Assembly (NCBI RefSeq): GCF_015265455.1
Contig: NZ_CP054492.1
Coordinates: forward strand, 1-64,000
Reading direction: 5' to 3'
Source: Candidatus Sulfurimonas baltica
Lineage (GTDB): Bacteria > Campylobacterota > Campylobacteria > Campylobacterales > Sulfurimonadaceae
Length of the DNA stretch: 64,000 bases
In this document: in pieces, positions 28,131-36,835 of the stretch
Layout: every line of letters starts with the position of its first letter
Numbering within the stretch: the first letter of the stretch is position 1
Notes under the pieces: generated by a model
The model's database searches: none
Told to the model about the DNA's origin: nothing
What the model saw: the letters and a program-made list of their open reading frames with translations, nothing else
Made by a program: the position numbers and the translations under genes

Positions 28131-28550
28131 ATGGCTGGTGTTCATTTTGGATTTGACAATTTTAAACAACTTCTAGAGTTAAATATAGGTATATCCGAGA
28201 GACTTGACGAGAGTCGTTCAGAGAGTTTCACACTTTTGTATTGTGACTTCTCTACCGTCTCTAAAGAAGTAATAAAAAGTTCTCTAGAGAGTGTTCTTAG
28301 AACTTCTGACGCTATTGTAAACAACGAGTCGGACTACTTTTTTGTTCTTCCGTATACAGACAAGTATGGAGCAGAAATTGTGAAAAATATGTTTATAGAA
28401 TTTTTTGCTAGAGACTTAGACTCAAGTAAAGTAAGCTATCCAAAGGATGGAGAGACACCACAGCAACTTCTTGAAGAGTTAAGGGATATGGTTAGTGTAA
28501 CATATAAAAATGAGTTGAGATGTCTTGACAAGTTTATTCAATACCGCTAA
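28131..28550 (+). CDS. Small cytosolic protein with possible degenerate GGDEF fold
   Basis: The 139-residue protein has no signal peptide or membrane segment. Its pattern of strands (FTLLYCDFS, DAIVNNESDYFFVLPYTD) and the late SYPKDGETPQQLLEELRDMV segment resemble the second half of GGDEF domains, in which a strand and loop precede the last helix. The GGDEF signature itself is absent and the domain is short. It could equally be an unrelated alpha/beta protein. The ATG follows AAGAGGTGTAAT, a good ribosome site. Its 3' end overlaps by 17 bases with a small gene on the other strand. The function is unknown. Confidence 0.7.
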   Translation: MAGVHFGFDNFKQLLELNIGISERLDESRSESFTLLYCDFSTVSKEVIKSSLESVLRTSDAIVNNESDYFFVLPYTDKYGAEIVKNMFIEFFARDLDSSKVSYPKDGETPQQLLEELRDMVSVTYKNELRCLDKFIQYR

Positions 28551-28788
28551 AAGTGTACTCTCTGTTATTTTTGTAAAACAACACAGCATCTGATATTTTC
28601 TGCTCTTTATACATTCTCTTGTCACACACACATCTACATCTGATTTGTGTGTTTTTAGATGCCACAATCTTCTTATTACTTTTATTTATTTTATGCGTTG
28701 AGCTTTTAAAACTATCACTATTTGACGACTCAAACGGGCTAAGTCCAAACAGCAGTAACGGAAATAATAAAATCAATATCTTAATCAT
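28534..28788 (-). CDS. Small exported cysteine-containing protein
   Basis: The 84-residue product has a clear signal peptide (MIKILILLFPLLLFGLS, about 1-17). The mature chain is serine- and lysine-rich and contains a CRCVC cluster (about 51-55) before a hydrophilic end. No domain was recognised; clustered cysteines could bind a metal or form a disulfide in the periplasm. The signal peptide is the main reason to believe it, since the ribosome site is weak. It overlaps the end of the upstream gene by 17 bases and faces away from the flagellar module, whose sigma-54-type promoter starts about 40 bases upstream of its ATG. Confidence 0.5.
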   Translation of the reverse strand: MIKILILLFPLLLFGLSPFESSNSDSFKSSTHKINKSNKKIVASKNTQIRCRCVCDKRMYKEQKISDAVLFYKNNREYTFSGIE

Positions 28789-28824
28789 GCGGACAATATC
28801 GGTAATTTTTAAATATTTTTAACA

Positions 28825-28840
28825 TTGGAATAATTTATGC
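28825..28840 (+). promoter_or_regulatory. Sigma-54-type promoter of the hook module (before fliK)
   Basis: TTGGAATAATTTATGC contains GG at 28827-28828 and GC at 28839-28840, separated by exactly 10 bases, which is the required -24/-12 arrangement. Transcription would begin near 28852. Middle flagellar genes of Campylobacterota are known to depend on sigma-54, which fits the downstream fliK gene. Confidence 0.7.
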
Positions 28841-28885
28841 TTTATTATTTAAAACCATCTAAAGCTTTTGAGTAAAAACTTTCTT

Positions 28886-28950
28886 GCCATTAGGCAAAGC
28901 TTTAGTGATTGAGTATAGTTTGGAGTTATTCAAACTATACAAGATTAACA
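28886..28950 (+). repeat. Leader element D before fliK, diverged member of a repeated structured element
   Basis: GCC-ATTA-GGC (28886-28895) is followed by AAAGCTTTAGT and a strong 10-bp hairpin, GTATAGTTTG (28913-28922) with CAAACTATAC (28931-28940), then AAGATTAACA. The short GCC hairpin plus AAGCTTTAGT block matches elements A, B and C elsewhere in the window, but the second small stem is missing. It lies in the likely fliK 5' leader. Confidence 0.5.
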
Positions 28951-28963
28951 ATAGGAGCAAAAA

Positions 28964-30703
28964 ATGATTTCATTAGATATAAAAAGTGAAGCTAAAACTG
29001 CGTCTTCACCTCTAAATTTGTCAACTCCAAAGGATGAGCCAAAACTATCATTCTCAGAACTTTTAAAAGGTCAGAGTGAGAAAAAAGATGGTAAGCTTAT
29101 TCAAAACGGCGCTTTGATACTATCGCTTGGTGAACAGGTAAAAGAGAGCAGTGGCTCAAAAACTGTATCAAAAGCAGATATGCTTATATCTCTTTTGAAA
29201 AATGAAGATAGTTTAGATGAGAATATAGAAGAGTTAATGGAGCTTAATCCAAAATTAGTATCTTCTTTAAGTGCAAAAGAGATAAAAACCTTAGTCTTTG
29301 AGGCAAAAGATTACTTAAAAACGAAGATAGAGGGTAGTGATGATTATAAAAAATCACTTATTAAAGAGCTCCCACATACCCTTAAAGGTTTAACTGAAGT
29401 TGCTAAAAAACTCGGTATTGATATTAGTAAAATAACACTAGAAGACGTTAAAGTTCAATCTGATTCAAAAGTTCAATCTGATTCAAAAGTTAAAACTCCA
29501 GAGATAAGAGTTGATACTTCTCATGTAAAAGATACATCACAAGATAATAAGGCAAAAGTTCAACCTCTGCATGTAAAAGATATACCACAAGATAAAGAGG
29601 TAAAAGTTCAACCTCTGCATGTAAAAGATACATCACAAGATAATAAGGCAAAAGTTCAACCTCTGCATGTAAAAGATATACCACAAGATAAAGAGGTAAA
29701 AGTTCAACCTCTGCATGTAAAAGATGCATCACAAGATAAAGAGGTAAAAGTTCAACCTCTACATGTAAAAGATATATCACAAGATAAAGAGATGAAAGCA
29801 ATCACTCCGGATGCCAAAAAAACATCAAAAAATGCAGATACCACAGTGAGTGAATTTCCAAAAGACCAGCAATACAAAGAGCAAGCAACTGATGAAAAGA
29901 TATCACAAATTTCAAAAGAAGTAAGAACTACACCACTTTTTAAGGCTCAGGCGGTTGTTGAACATACGACCACTGAACAGATTGTTCAGGCCAAAGCGAG
30001 CAGTTCAATAAGCACAGAGCAAAAAACACCAAAAGATAGAGCAGACGAAACATTAAAACTTCTTTTGCGGGGTGAGAAACCGGCTATAAGTAACTCAATA
30101 ATGACGGCAGATTTTTCCGTTGCAACGGCTAAAGTGATTGCACCGAGTGCAGCTTCAGATGCCGCAAAATCATTAGAAAAACTTTTACACGGTGAATCTT
30201 CATCATCTGAGCAAACAACATCAACTTCAAAAATAGATGGGTTGACGACGCACAAAGTGGACAGTTTTGAAGTTAAGCTAAATGAAGCCAAGCAGATGAT
30301 TAAATATCTTTCAACGGATGTGAAAACAGCGATAGAAGATTATAAGTCTCCATTTACCAGAGTAAAAGTTCAGCTCAATCCGCAAAGATTGGGTGAAATT
30401 GATTTGACTATAGTTCAAAGAGGTAAAAACCTACATGTAAATATCAGCTCGAACAACACTGCCGTAAATACTTTGGCGATGAATGCTAATGAGCTGAGAG
30501 TACAGCTAAGCAATAATGGAATAAATAATGCTACATTGAACTTTAGTAACAACTCACAAAATGGTGACTCTAATGCCGGTGGACAACATCAGCAAAAACA
30601 AAATGGGCAACAAGCTCATAAAGAGTATAACTATTTTGATAACGAAGAGGCGAATGAAGAGATTTTAAGCTCTTTAGAAATTATTGTGCCTCATTATGGT
30701 TAA
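28964..30703 (+). CDS. fliK: Flagellar hook-length control protein FliK-like, with internal 16-residue repeats
   Basis: FliK is the secreted ruler that sets hook length and switches export to filament proteins. The 579-residue product ends with the conserved Flg_hook domain (about 450-535: VKVQLNPQRLGEIDLTIVQR and ANELRVQLSNNGI). The N-terminal region is disordered and lysine-, serine- and aspartate-rich. Its middle (about residues 187-282) is a tandem array of six 16-residue units of the HVKD..QD...KVQPL type. The repeat count would alter ruler length directly. The gene heads the hook module, led by a sigma-54-type promoter and RBS AGGAGC, and is followed by flgD after a structured gap. The family call rests on the C-terminal domain and context. 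Confidence 0.88.
   Translation: MISLDIKSEAKTASSPLNLSTPKDEPKLSFSELLKGQSEKKDGKLIQNGALILSLGEQVKESSGSKTVSKADMLISLLKNEDSLDENIEELMELNPKLVSSLSAKEIKTLVFEAKDYLKTKIEGSDDYKKSLIKELPHTLKGLTEVAKKLGIDISKITLEDVKVQSDSKVQSDSKVKTPEIRVDTSHVKDTSQDNKAKVQPLHVKDIPQDKEVKVQPLHVKDTSQDNKAKVQPLHVKDIPQDKEVKVQPLHVKDASQDKEVKVQPLHVKDISQDKEMKAITPDAKKTSKNADTTVSEFPKDQQYKEQATDEKISQISKEVRTTPLFKAQAVVEHTTTEQIVQAKASSSISTEQKTPKDRADETLKLLLRGEKPAISNSIMTADFSVATAKVIAPSAASDAAKSLEKLLHGESSSSEQTTSTSKIDGLTTHKVDSFEVKLNEAKQMIKYLSTDVKTAIEDYKSPFTRVKVQLNPQRLGEIDLTIVQRGKNLHVNISSNNTAVNTLAMNANELRVQLSNNGINNATLNFSNNSQNGDSNAGGQHQQKQNGQQAHKEYNYFDNEEANEEILSSLEIIVPHYG
29522..29809 (+). repeat. Tandem array of six 48-bp units inside fliK
   Basis: Six in-frame units of 48 bp encode HVKDTSQDNKAKVQPL variants. 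Units 1 and 3 encode the same peptide, as do 2 and 4, so a 96-bp higher-order duplication is visible; units 5 and 6 diverge, with 6 losing the KVQPL end. Such arrays can gain or lose units by slippage without breaking the frame. Confidence 0.9.
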
Positions 30704-30727
30704 GTAGCTAGGCTATTTTAAGAATCT

Positions 30728-30838
30728 GCCTTTTATAAAAGGCAAGCTTCAGTCGCCACAGCGGTGAGAGCAAAATAAAAGGGGCTTGTTCCTTTTGTGA
30801 ACTAACAATAATGGTTATTCCCTTTATATGAGGGAACC
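30728..30838 (+). repeat. Structured leader element A between fliK and flgD
   Basis: The element starts with a 16-base perfect palindrome (30728-30743, GCCTTTTATAAAAGGC). AAGCTTCAGT follows, then a small stem TCGCC/GGTGA (30753-30767) and a stem AAAAGG/CCTTTT (30777-30796) with loop GGCTTGTT, closing with GTGAACTAAC. A further hairpin (GGT...TCCCT with AGGGAACC, 30813-30838) ends just before the flgD ribosome site AAAGGATA. The same order of parts occurs in element B. Confidence 0.6.
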
Positions 30839-30855
30839 CTAATAAAGGATATATT

Positions 30856-31521
30856 ATGGCTATCAATTCAATAGGACAAAATGCAGCGTTATATAGTGAG
30901 CCAACAGTCTCAACAGCAGCTAAAGATAAAACTGCTTTGGGTAAAGATGATTTTATGACTCTTCTTTTGGTTGAACTGCAACATCAAGATCCAACCGAAC
31001 CTATGGACAGTGAGAAAATTTTAACTCAGACTTCTCAGCTTGCAGGTTTGGAATCATCAGAAAATACAAATAAAGCTTTAGCAGAATTAGCTGCAACGCT
31101 TGGCGGAACACAACAGTTTTCAACAATTGCTGCAATAGGCAAAACAGCAGACTTGGGAAGTAACGCTATTACTTATGATGAGGGTTCTAGCAGTACATTT
31201 GAAGTATACTTTCCATCAGACATTCAGCAAGGCTCTATTCAAGTAGTTGACAGCTCTGGGAGTTTGATTAAAACTTTAGATGTTGGAACAAACAAATCCG
31301 GTGTATATCAGTTTGATTGGGATGGAAAAGATAATAATGGAAATGAAGCAGATAGTGGAATTTATTATGTCAATGCAAACTACACCGACCCTGCCGGAAA
31401 TAATTTAGAGACGAGACTTGGCGCTTACCCGATAGAATCAGTTAGATTTGACGGTGGACAAACACTAGTAAAAGTTGGTTCAAATTATGTTCCATTAGAG
31501 AATATTAAAGAAGTATATTAA
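30856..31521 (+). CDS. flgD: Flagellar hook assembly scaffold FlgD
   Basis: FlgD caps the growing hook and is later displaced. The 221-residue product has the conserved N-terminal signature GKDDFMTLLLVELQHQDPTEP (by its ends, about 29-49) and MDSEKILTQTSQLAGLESSEN. These are followed by a FlgD Ig-like/tudor region, with FDWDGKDNNGNEADSGIYYV near residue 156. The start ATG is preceded by AAAGGATATATT. It sits between fliK and the first flgE-type gene, the same order as in Campylobacter. It is secreted by the flagellar type III apparatus without a cleaved signal peptide. Confidence 0.93.
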   Translation: MAINSIGQNAALYSEPTVSTAAKDKTALGKDDFMTLLLVELQHQDPTEPMDSEKILTQTSQLAGLESSENTNKALAELAATLGGTQQFSTIAAIGKTADLGSNAITYDEGSSSTFEVYFPSDIQQGSIQVVDSSGSLIKTLDVGTNKSGVYQFDWDGKDNNGNEADSGIYYVNANYTDPAGNNLETRLGAYPIESVRFDGGQTLVKVGSNYVPLENIKEVY

Positions 31522-31558
31522 AAAGGCACAAGTGTCTTAATAAATTAAGGAGCATGTC

Positions 31559-32821
31559 ATGATGACTCAAGCTTTTTATACAGGACTTAGCGGACTGAGA
31601 TCACAACAACAGGCTATTGATGTTGTTTCAAATAATTTGGCAAATACAAGTACAGTTGGATTTCGTGGATACTCTTCTGAGTTTTCATCTATGTTTGAAG
31701 AGATGCTTGTCACTAATGCAGCAGCCTCTAGCGTAAACAGTAGTGTAGGTGTAGGTACAAAACTAAATACCATTGCAATGGATGAGTCAAGAGGAGTATT
31801 TCAGTTAACTGAAAGAAGTACAGACTTGGCTATATTAGGAGATGGGTGGTTTGGTATTCAAGGTGAGTCTGATCCGCTTTATACAAGAGACGGTAGTTTC
31901 ACTTTTGATGAGAGTAGAGATTTAGTTACACATGATGGCTATTATGTTCTAGGTACTATGGGTTCAAATATTGAAAATGGTGTACTGACAGAGCAATTAG
32001 CTAGTATCCCGCTTGGAGAAGTTGCTACTCAGCAAAAACTTCGTTTTCCAACGACTTTATCTTACCCATCAACTCCAACAACTGAAGCAACTTTTGGTGG
32101 AAATTTGAGTTTACTTGAAGATGAAACAGCACTTACTATTAGTGCTGGAGTTATAAATTCACAAGATGTAAAAAATAATTTAAGACTTGAGTTTACAAAA
32201 GTAGACCCGCAAGTTGCACCTGGAAGCCAGTGGAATGTAAAAGCAACAACTGAAACTTTAGATGGTGAAACTATATATGATACACAAAATGGTGTTGTCA
32301 ATTTTAACGAGAGAGGTGCCTTAATCTCAAGTACTCTAACAAGTATAGATAACCAAGGTACAACAGTTAGTATTGACTTGGGGATAGATTATGATGGAAT
32401 CATATCATCTGGTGGAACTTTTTCATCTTCAAGTTCTTCAAATGGTACTCCAGCCGGTGACCTTATTGGTTATGATATAAATAAAAATGGAGAAGTGCTA
32501 GCTACTTTTACAAATGGTGCACAGAGTAACGTTGGTACAATAGCAGTATATCACTTTGCAAATGACAGAGGACTAGAGAGAGTAAACGGAGCTAGGTTTA
32601 GTGAGAGTTCAAACAGCGGGGCGGCAAAGTTTTTTCAAGATGCATTCGGCAATAATATTATAGGTACTGATATAACAAACTTTAAACTAGAAGGCTCAAA
32701 CGTAAGAATGGAAGTTGGATTGACAGACCTTATAATTATGCAAAGGTCGTATGATGCAAATTCTAAGTCTATAACAACAGCTGATGAAATGCTTAAAAAA
32801 GCGCTAGATATGGGTGCATAG
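31559..32821 (+). CDS. flgE: Flagellar hook-basal body protein of the FlgE/FlgF/FlgG family, short form
   Basis: The 420-residue product has the family N-terminus AFYTGLSGLRSQQQAIDVVSNN and NTSTVGFRG, and the C-terminal VGLTDLIIMQRSYDANSKSI helix that polymerises in the axial core. The middle contains a FlgE-type D2 region (LGIDYDGIISSGG, PAGDLIGYDINKNGEV). Two consecutive ATG codons begin the gene, and AAGGAG lies 6 bases before the first, which is preferred. It follows flgD by 37 bases and precedes a second, much longer hook protein. It may be a hook-junction or minor hook protein, as in Campylobacterota with two flgE genes; the exact role is not decided here. Confidence 0.88.
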   Translation: MMTQAFYTGLSGLRSQQQAIDVVSNNLANTSTVGFRGYSSEFSSMFEEMLVTNAAASSVNSSVGVGTKLNTIAMDESRGVFQLTERSTDLAILGDGWFGIQGESDPLYTRDGSFTFDESRDLVTHDGYYVLGTMGSNIENGVLTEQLASIPLGEVATQQKLRFPTTLSYPSTPTTEATFGGNLSLLEDETALTISAGVINSQDVKNNLRLEFTKVDPQVAPGSQWNVKATTETLDGETIYDTQNGVVNFNERGALISSTLTSIDNQGTTVSIDLGIDYDGIISSGGTFSSSSSSNGTPAGDLIGYDINKNGEVLATFTNGAQSNVGTIAVYHFANDRGLERVNGARFSESSNSGAAKFFQDAFGNNIIGTDITNFKLEGSNVRMEVGLTDLIIMQRSYDANSKSITTADEMLKKALDMGA

Positions 32822-32900
32822 GGTTAAGCATCCATCCTGCATTATTTATAAACTGCTAACAAAATCAATACTTCTTACTCTCAATAATCTTTTTAATATA

Positions 32901-32916
32901 TTGGAACACTAAATGC
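32901..32916 (+). promoter_or_regulatory. Sigma-54-type promoter before the long flgE gene
   Basis: TTGGAACACTAAATGC has GG at 32903-32904 and GC at 32915-32916 with 10 bases between, and the GGAA start matches the Campylobacter sigma-54 consensus. Transcription would begin near 32928, about 70 bases before the ATG at 32999. Confidence 0.75.
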
Positions 32917-32998
32917 TCTATATCTATTACAGAAAAAAATATTTAGCTCTTAGAGGAACTTCTTCCTTTAGAGAATTAAATATAATAAAGGATTTAAT

Positions 32999-35416
32999 AT
33001 GTTGAAATCATTATATGCCGGTGTATCCGGGCTGCAATCGCATCAAATTGCGATGGATGTTGAATCAAACAATATTGCAAATGTTAACACTACAGGTTTT
33101 AAATACTCTCGTGCTAACTTCTCTGACCTTTTAGCTCAAACAAAATCAATTGCAACAGCTCCACAAGGTGAACTTGGTGGTAAAAATGCTGTTCAAGTAG
33201 GACTTGGTTCAACTGTAAGCTCTATGACGACTATCCACTCTCAGGGTTCGATTCAAAACTCTGATAAAAATACAGATGTAGCTATTCAAGGAGATGGATT
33301 TTTTATAGTCTCTCCAGATAATGGTAAAAGTTATAAGTATACTCGTGCCGGAGACTTTAAGTTTGATGCTAGCGGAAACTTTGTAGATAATAATGGTTTT
33401 ATTGTTCAGGGTTGGGTAAGAGATAGTGTCACAGGTAAAGTTGACGCAACTGCTCCAATTGAGAGTATACGAATTCCGCCTGGACTTACAACACCTGCAA
33501 GCCCTACAACTGAGGTATCATTAAAAGCAAACCTTAATGCAGGTATATTTGTAGAAAGTTACTCACCTGCTTACGAAGTTAAATCTGGTATACCACCAGC
33601 AGCACCTACTCCACCAGCACTTGATGCAGATGGAAGAGCTATAGAGTCTGGAGACTTAGGCGTAATGTTTAATGATACAGGAGAGGGGTTTGCTCTTCAA
33701 CCAAATCAAGGTATTTGGGCATCATTTGAGGCCGCTACACTAACAGCCCCTACAGTAGTTCTAGGCAGTAGTTTAGTGAGTACGTTTAGTAGAGCAATCG
33801 CTATTGGTGATACTATTAGCGCAACGGTTAATGGCACTCTTTATTCTAATACAACATATGCTGCTTTTGCAGCTGATGTTCTTGCAGGAGAAGGTGATAT
33901 CTCTGTTGGTATTGCAGGTGATACTCTTACATTTGATAGTGCTACTGATGTTTCTTTTACTGTAGTAGGTTTAGCAAATGACAATGGTAGTGCAACTGGA
34001 GCTGTCACTGTTTCATCAAATAATAGTGCAAGCGAGATGGATGTTACATTTACATTGGACAATGGCGTAGATACGGTTAATGTAACAACCAGCGGCTCTA
34101 CAGGAACAGAGAGTGCTGCTCAAAATGGTTCTAGATTTGTAACTGCTATTAACTCAAAAACAGCACTTACAGGAATTTCAGCTACTTACGACAGTGTTAA
34201 TAATAAGATAAACTTGGTTAATACGAATGATAATGCTGCCGCATCACATAATATTAAAATAAGTGCAGTGGGTACTGCAAACTCAGGTTTCGTGGCTACT
34301 GCCCAAGATACTGCAAACCATACGGCTTATAGATATCAGTATAATCCAACTGGTGCCAATGGTGGTGCCGGCGGTAACGGTTTTGATAAAACATTCAAAA
34401 CAATTGCTGATTTACGTAATCAGCTAGAGATTCAAGGGCAAGATAATAATGGGGATACTGCCCTTAGTGCTTTAACTGTAAAAGTAAACTCTCAAGGTAA
34501 GCTAGAGATAGAAAATCCAGCTGGTGGTGCAGATCCTTATGATGTAGCTCTTGCAATTACTGGAATAACAACAGCTAATACGTCAAGTGCACCATCTGAA
34601 AATACACGCTTTACAAGAAACCTTGAGGCACTTAATTCTTCTTTATCTTCAGGAAGTACTGGTAAAGCATTTTCTCAGTCTTTTAATGCGGCAACACACT
34701 CTAGTTCGATAGATATTTTTGACTCACTTGGTTCTAAGCACACTATTAGAATGGAGTTTAGAAAAACAGATGTGGATTTAGCGACAGGTAGTACATGGAA
34801 TATGAGAATATCAGTTCCAGCACCAGCAACAATTGACAACACAGTTCCATATGATCAAAAAGATGGTTCAATCCGTTTTAATAGTGATGGATCATTAGCA
34901 ACTTATAATCCGCCAAATGTTTCTTTTACTGGTAACAATGGTTCTGCTGCAGATCAGCAAGTAAGTTTTAGTTTTGGTACATCAAACCTTTTTGACGGTA
35001 TGACTAGTTTTGACTCAAGAAGTTCTACATCTGGTATATCACAAGATGGTTTTACTGGTGGGGATTTAGTTGGTATTAGAATTGATCAGAGTGGTACTAT
35101 GGTTGGTTCATTCTCAAATGGTCGTTCATTTGGTCTTGCTCAAGTTGGTATGGCTAAATTTACAAATAATGAAGGTTTAGCAACTGAAGGTGGTAGTGTA
35201 TACGTACAAACTGCCAACTCAGGCGATCCAATTATTGGTTCAGCTGCAACATCTGGTCGTGGATTTATTCAAAGTTCAGCACTTGAAGCATCAAATGTTG
35301 ACTTGTCACGTTCATTGACACAGCTTATTATTATTCAAAGGGGTTATCAGGCAAATGGTAAAACAATTACCACTTCAGATCAGCTTTTAGAAACACTTAT
35401 TGGACTTAAACGATAA
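32999..35416 (+). CDS. flgE2: Flagellar hook protein FlgE, long form
   Basis: At 805 residues this is the long hook protein typical of Campylobacterota. It has the conserved N-terminus LYAGVSGLQSHQIAMDVESNN with NVNTTGFKYSRANFSDL, and a C-terminal DLSRSLTQLIIIQRGYQANGK helix. The large variable central region (about residues 215-480) is rich in threonine, serine, alanine and asparagine and probably forms the exposed outer domains. It is likely the main hook subunit, exported through the hook channel and assembled under FlgD. A sigma-54-type promoter and RBS ATAAAGGATTTAAT precede it. A strong hairpin follows its stop, so it is the last gene of the hook module. Confidence 0.94.
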   Translation: MLKSLYAGVSGLQSHQIAMDVESNNIANVNTTGFKYSRANFSDLLAQTKSIATAPQGELGGKNAVQVGLGSTVSSMTTIHSQGSIQNSDKNTDVAIQGDGFFIVSPDNGKSYKYTRAGDFKFDASGNFVDNNGFIVQGWVRDSVTGKVDATAPIESIRIPPGLTTPASPTTEVSLKANLNAGIFVESYSPAYEVKSGIPPAAPTPPALDADGRAIESGDLGVMFNDTGEGFALQPNQGIWASFEAATLTAPTVVLGSSLVSTFSRAIAIGDTISATVNGTLYSNTTYAAFAADVLAGEGDISVGIAGDTLTFDSATDVSFTVVGLANDNGSATGAVTVSSNNSASEMDVTFTLDNGVDTVNVTTSGSTGTESAAQNGSRFVTAINSKTALTGISATYDSVNNKINLVNTNDNAAASHNIKISAVGTANSGFVATAQDTANHTAYRYQYNPTGANGGAGGNGFDKTFKTIADLRNQLEIQGQDNNGDTALSALTVKVNSQGKLEIENPAGGADPYDVALAITGITTANTSSAPSENTRFTRNLEALNSSLSSGSTGKAFSQSFNAATHSSSIDIFDSLGSKHTIRMEFRKTDVDLATGSTWNMRISVPAPATIDNTVPYDQKDGSIRFNSDGSLATYNPPNVSFTGNNGSAADQQVSFSFGTSNLFDGMTSFDSRSSTSGISQDGFTGGDLVGIRIDQSGTMVGSFSNGRSFGLAQVGMAKFTNNEGLATEGGSVYVQTANSGDPIIGSAATSGRGFIQSSALEASNVDLSRSLTQLIIIQRGYQANGKTITTSDQLLETLIGLKR

Positions 35417-35420
35417 TTCA

Positions 35421-35442
35421 TTACCACGCTAGAGCGTGGTAA
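35421..35442 (+). terminator. Terminator hairpin after the long flgE gene
   Basis: TTACCACGC (35421-35429) pairs perfectly with GCGTGGTAA (35434-35442) around a TAGA loop, four bases after the stop codon. A pyrimidine-rich stretch ending TTCTTCTTTTG follows after about 10 bases. The compact GC-containing stem makes this the best terminator in the window. Confidence 0.75.
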
Positions 35443-35490
35443 CTCAAAATAACTTCTTCTTTTGTAAACCTCATTTTATTCACATTTTGA

Positions 35491-35644
35491 TATAATCCTT
35501 TTCATAAAAATCATGCCTTTTTAAAGGCTAGCTTTTAGGAATGCTAACATATGGCATTCTCCACGCTGAGTCGCCTCAGTGGCGCAAACGAGTAAAAGGG
35601 ACTTTGTTCCTTTTGCGGACTAATAGATGAAGGTTTTCCTTCAT
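35491..35644 (+). repeat. purT promoter and structured leader element B
   Basis: A perfect -10 box TATAAT (35491-35496) predicts transcription from about 35503, so nearly the whole region up to purT is a leader of about 165 bases. It folds as GCCTTT..AAAGGC (35515-35528), an inserted GAATGC/GCATTC hairpin (35539-35559), CGCC/GGCG (35572-35584) with loop TCAGT, AAAAGG/CCTTTT (35594-35614) with loop GACTTTGTT, then GCGGACTAA. ATGAAGG/CCTTCAT with a TTTT loop (35627-35644) follows. The core matches elements A and C. Confidence 0.6.
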
Positions 35645-35671
35645 TTTGTGAAATAAAATTAAGGAATTTCT

Positions 35672-36835
35672 ATGCAATTTTCTGCTCCGTTAAAATCAAA
35701 TTCTAAAAAAGTTATGTTACTTGGTTCAGGTGAACTTGGTAAAGAAGTAGCTATTGAGGCTCAAAGACTTGGTCTTGAAGTTGTTGCAGTTGATAGATAT
35801 CAAAATGCACCTGCTCATCATGTGGCTCACCGCTCATATGTTGTTAATATGCAAGATAAAGATGCTCTTTTAGAGATAATATATCGCGAAAAACCTGACT
35901 ATATTTTGCCAGAGATAGAGGCTATATCTATAGATGCTCTTTTTGCAGCAGAAGATAAAGGTTATAACGTTATACCTAATGCTAATGCTGTTAGTAAAAC
36001 AATGAACAGAAAAAATATTCGTACTTTTGCAGCGGAGGTGCTTGGACTCAAAACAGGTCCTTATGAGTTTGTAACTACGGAAGATGGACTAAGAGAAGCT
36101 TCTAAACGTATGGGCTATCCTTGTGTTATTAAGCCTGTTATGAGCTCTTCGGGTCATGGTCAAAGTGTTTGTAAAAGCGAAGAAGATGTTTCAAAATCTT
36201 GGGAAATAGCAAAAGAGGCTCGCGGTGATGCTAGTGAGTTAATTGTTGAAGCCTTTGTAGATTTTGATTATGAGATAACAATGCTAACTGCAAGAAATGG
36301 GCAAGAGACAGTTTTTTGTGAGCCGATAGGTCATGAGCAAAGAGATGGTGATTATGTTTTTTCATGGCAGCCAATGCAAATGAGTGAAGTTGCAAAGAAA
36401 AAATCACAAGAGATGGCTAAAACTATAACAGATGGGCTTGGCGGTCGCGGTTTGTTTGGTGTTGAACTTTTTGTAAAGGGAGATGAGGTTTATTTCTCAG
36501 AAGTTTCCCCTCGTCCACATGATACTGGAATGGTAACTCTTATAACTCAGTCTCAAAGTGAATTCGCACTTCACCTTCGCGCAGTTCTTGGTCTTCCTTT
36601 AGGGTTTACATTTTACGGTCCAGGTGCATCAGCAGCCTTTAAATCAGAAGTTCACAATAATGCCCCTGTAATCAAAGTGGATGAGAGCCTCTTTAGTGAT
36701 AACAGTTTTGTTAGAGTTTTCTCCAAGCCTGAGACACATAAGGGGAGACGTTTAGCGGTCGCTCTTGTGTTTGACGAAGTTGAAGCAGCGTTAGAGAAGT
36801 CTAGAGAGTTAATAACAAAAATAAAAGACTATTAA
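35672..36835 (+). CDS. purT: Formate-dependent glycinamide ribonucleotide transformylase PurT
   Basis: PurT makes formyl-GAR in purine synthesis from GAR, formate and ATP, an alternative to the folate-dependent PurN. The 387-residue ATP-grasp protein starts with a nucleotide-binding domain ([20 protein letters not shown]) and has [16 protein letters not shown] and [17 protein letters not shown]. The later metal-site segment [25 protein letters not shown] is quoted only by its ends. Length is the family norm. The leader carries a structured element. The next gene starts on the base after its stop codon, so a dehydrogenase is cotranscribed. Use of formate suits an autotroph or anaerobe. Confidence 0.95.
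   Translation: MQFSAPLKSNSKKVMLLGSGELGKEVAIEAQRLGLEVVAVDRYQNAPAHHVAHRSYVVNMQDKDALLEIIYREKPDYILPEIEAISIDALFAAEDKGYNVIPNANAVSKTMNRKNIRTFAAEVLGLKTGPYEFVTTEDGLREASKRMGYPCVIKPVMSSSGHGQSVCKSEEDVSKSWEIAKEARGDASELIVEAFVDFDYEITMLTARNGQETVFCEPIGHEQRDGDYVFSWQPMQMSEVAKKKSQEMAKTITDGLGGRGLFGVELFVKGDEVYFSEVSPRPHDTGMVTLITQSQSEFALHLRAVLGLPLGFTFYGPGASAAFKSEVHNNAPVIKVDESLFSDNSFVRVFSKPETHKGRRLAVALVFDEVEAALEKSRELITKIKDY

Noticed and set aside
29490-29801. Minus-strand open frame of 103 codons across the fliK repeats
   Set aside because: It is a translation of the tandem repeat in the antisense frame; there is no ribosome site or homology, and the sense frame carries the FliK domain.
29522-29809. Regular 48-bp repeats as a CRISPR array
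   Set aside because: The units are contiguous and coding, without unique spacers or cas genes.
30728-35644. Elements A and B as known c-di-GMP, preQ1, TPP or cobalamin riboswitches
   Set aside because: None of the conserved motifs of those classes could be placed on the sequence, and one copy is antisense to its neighbours.
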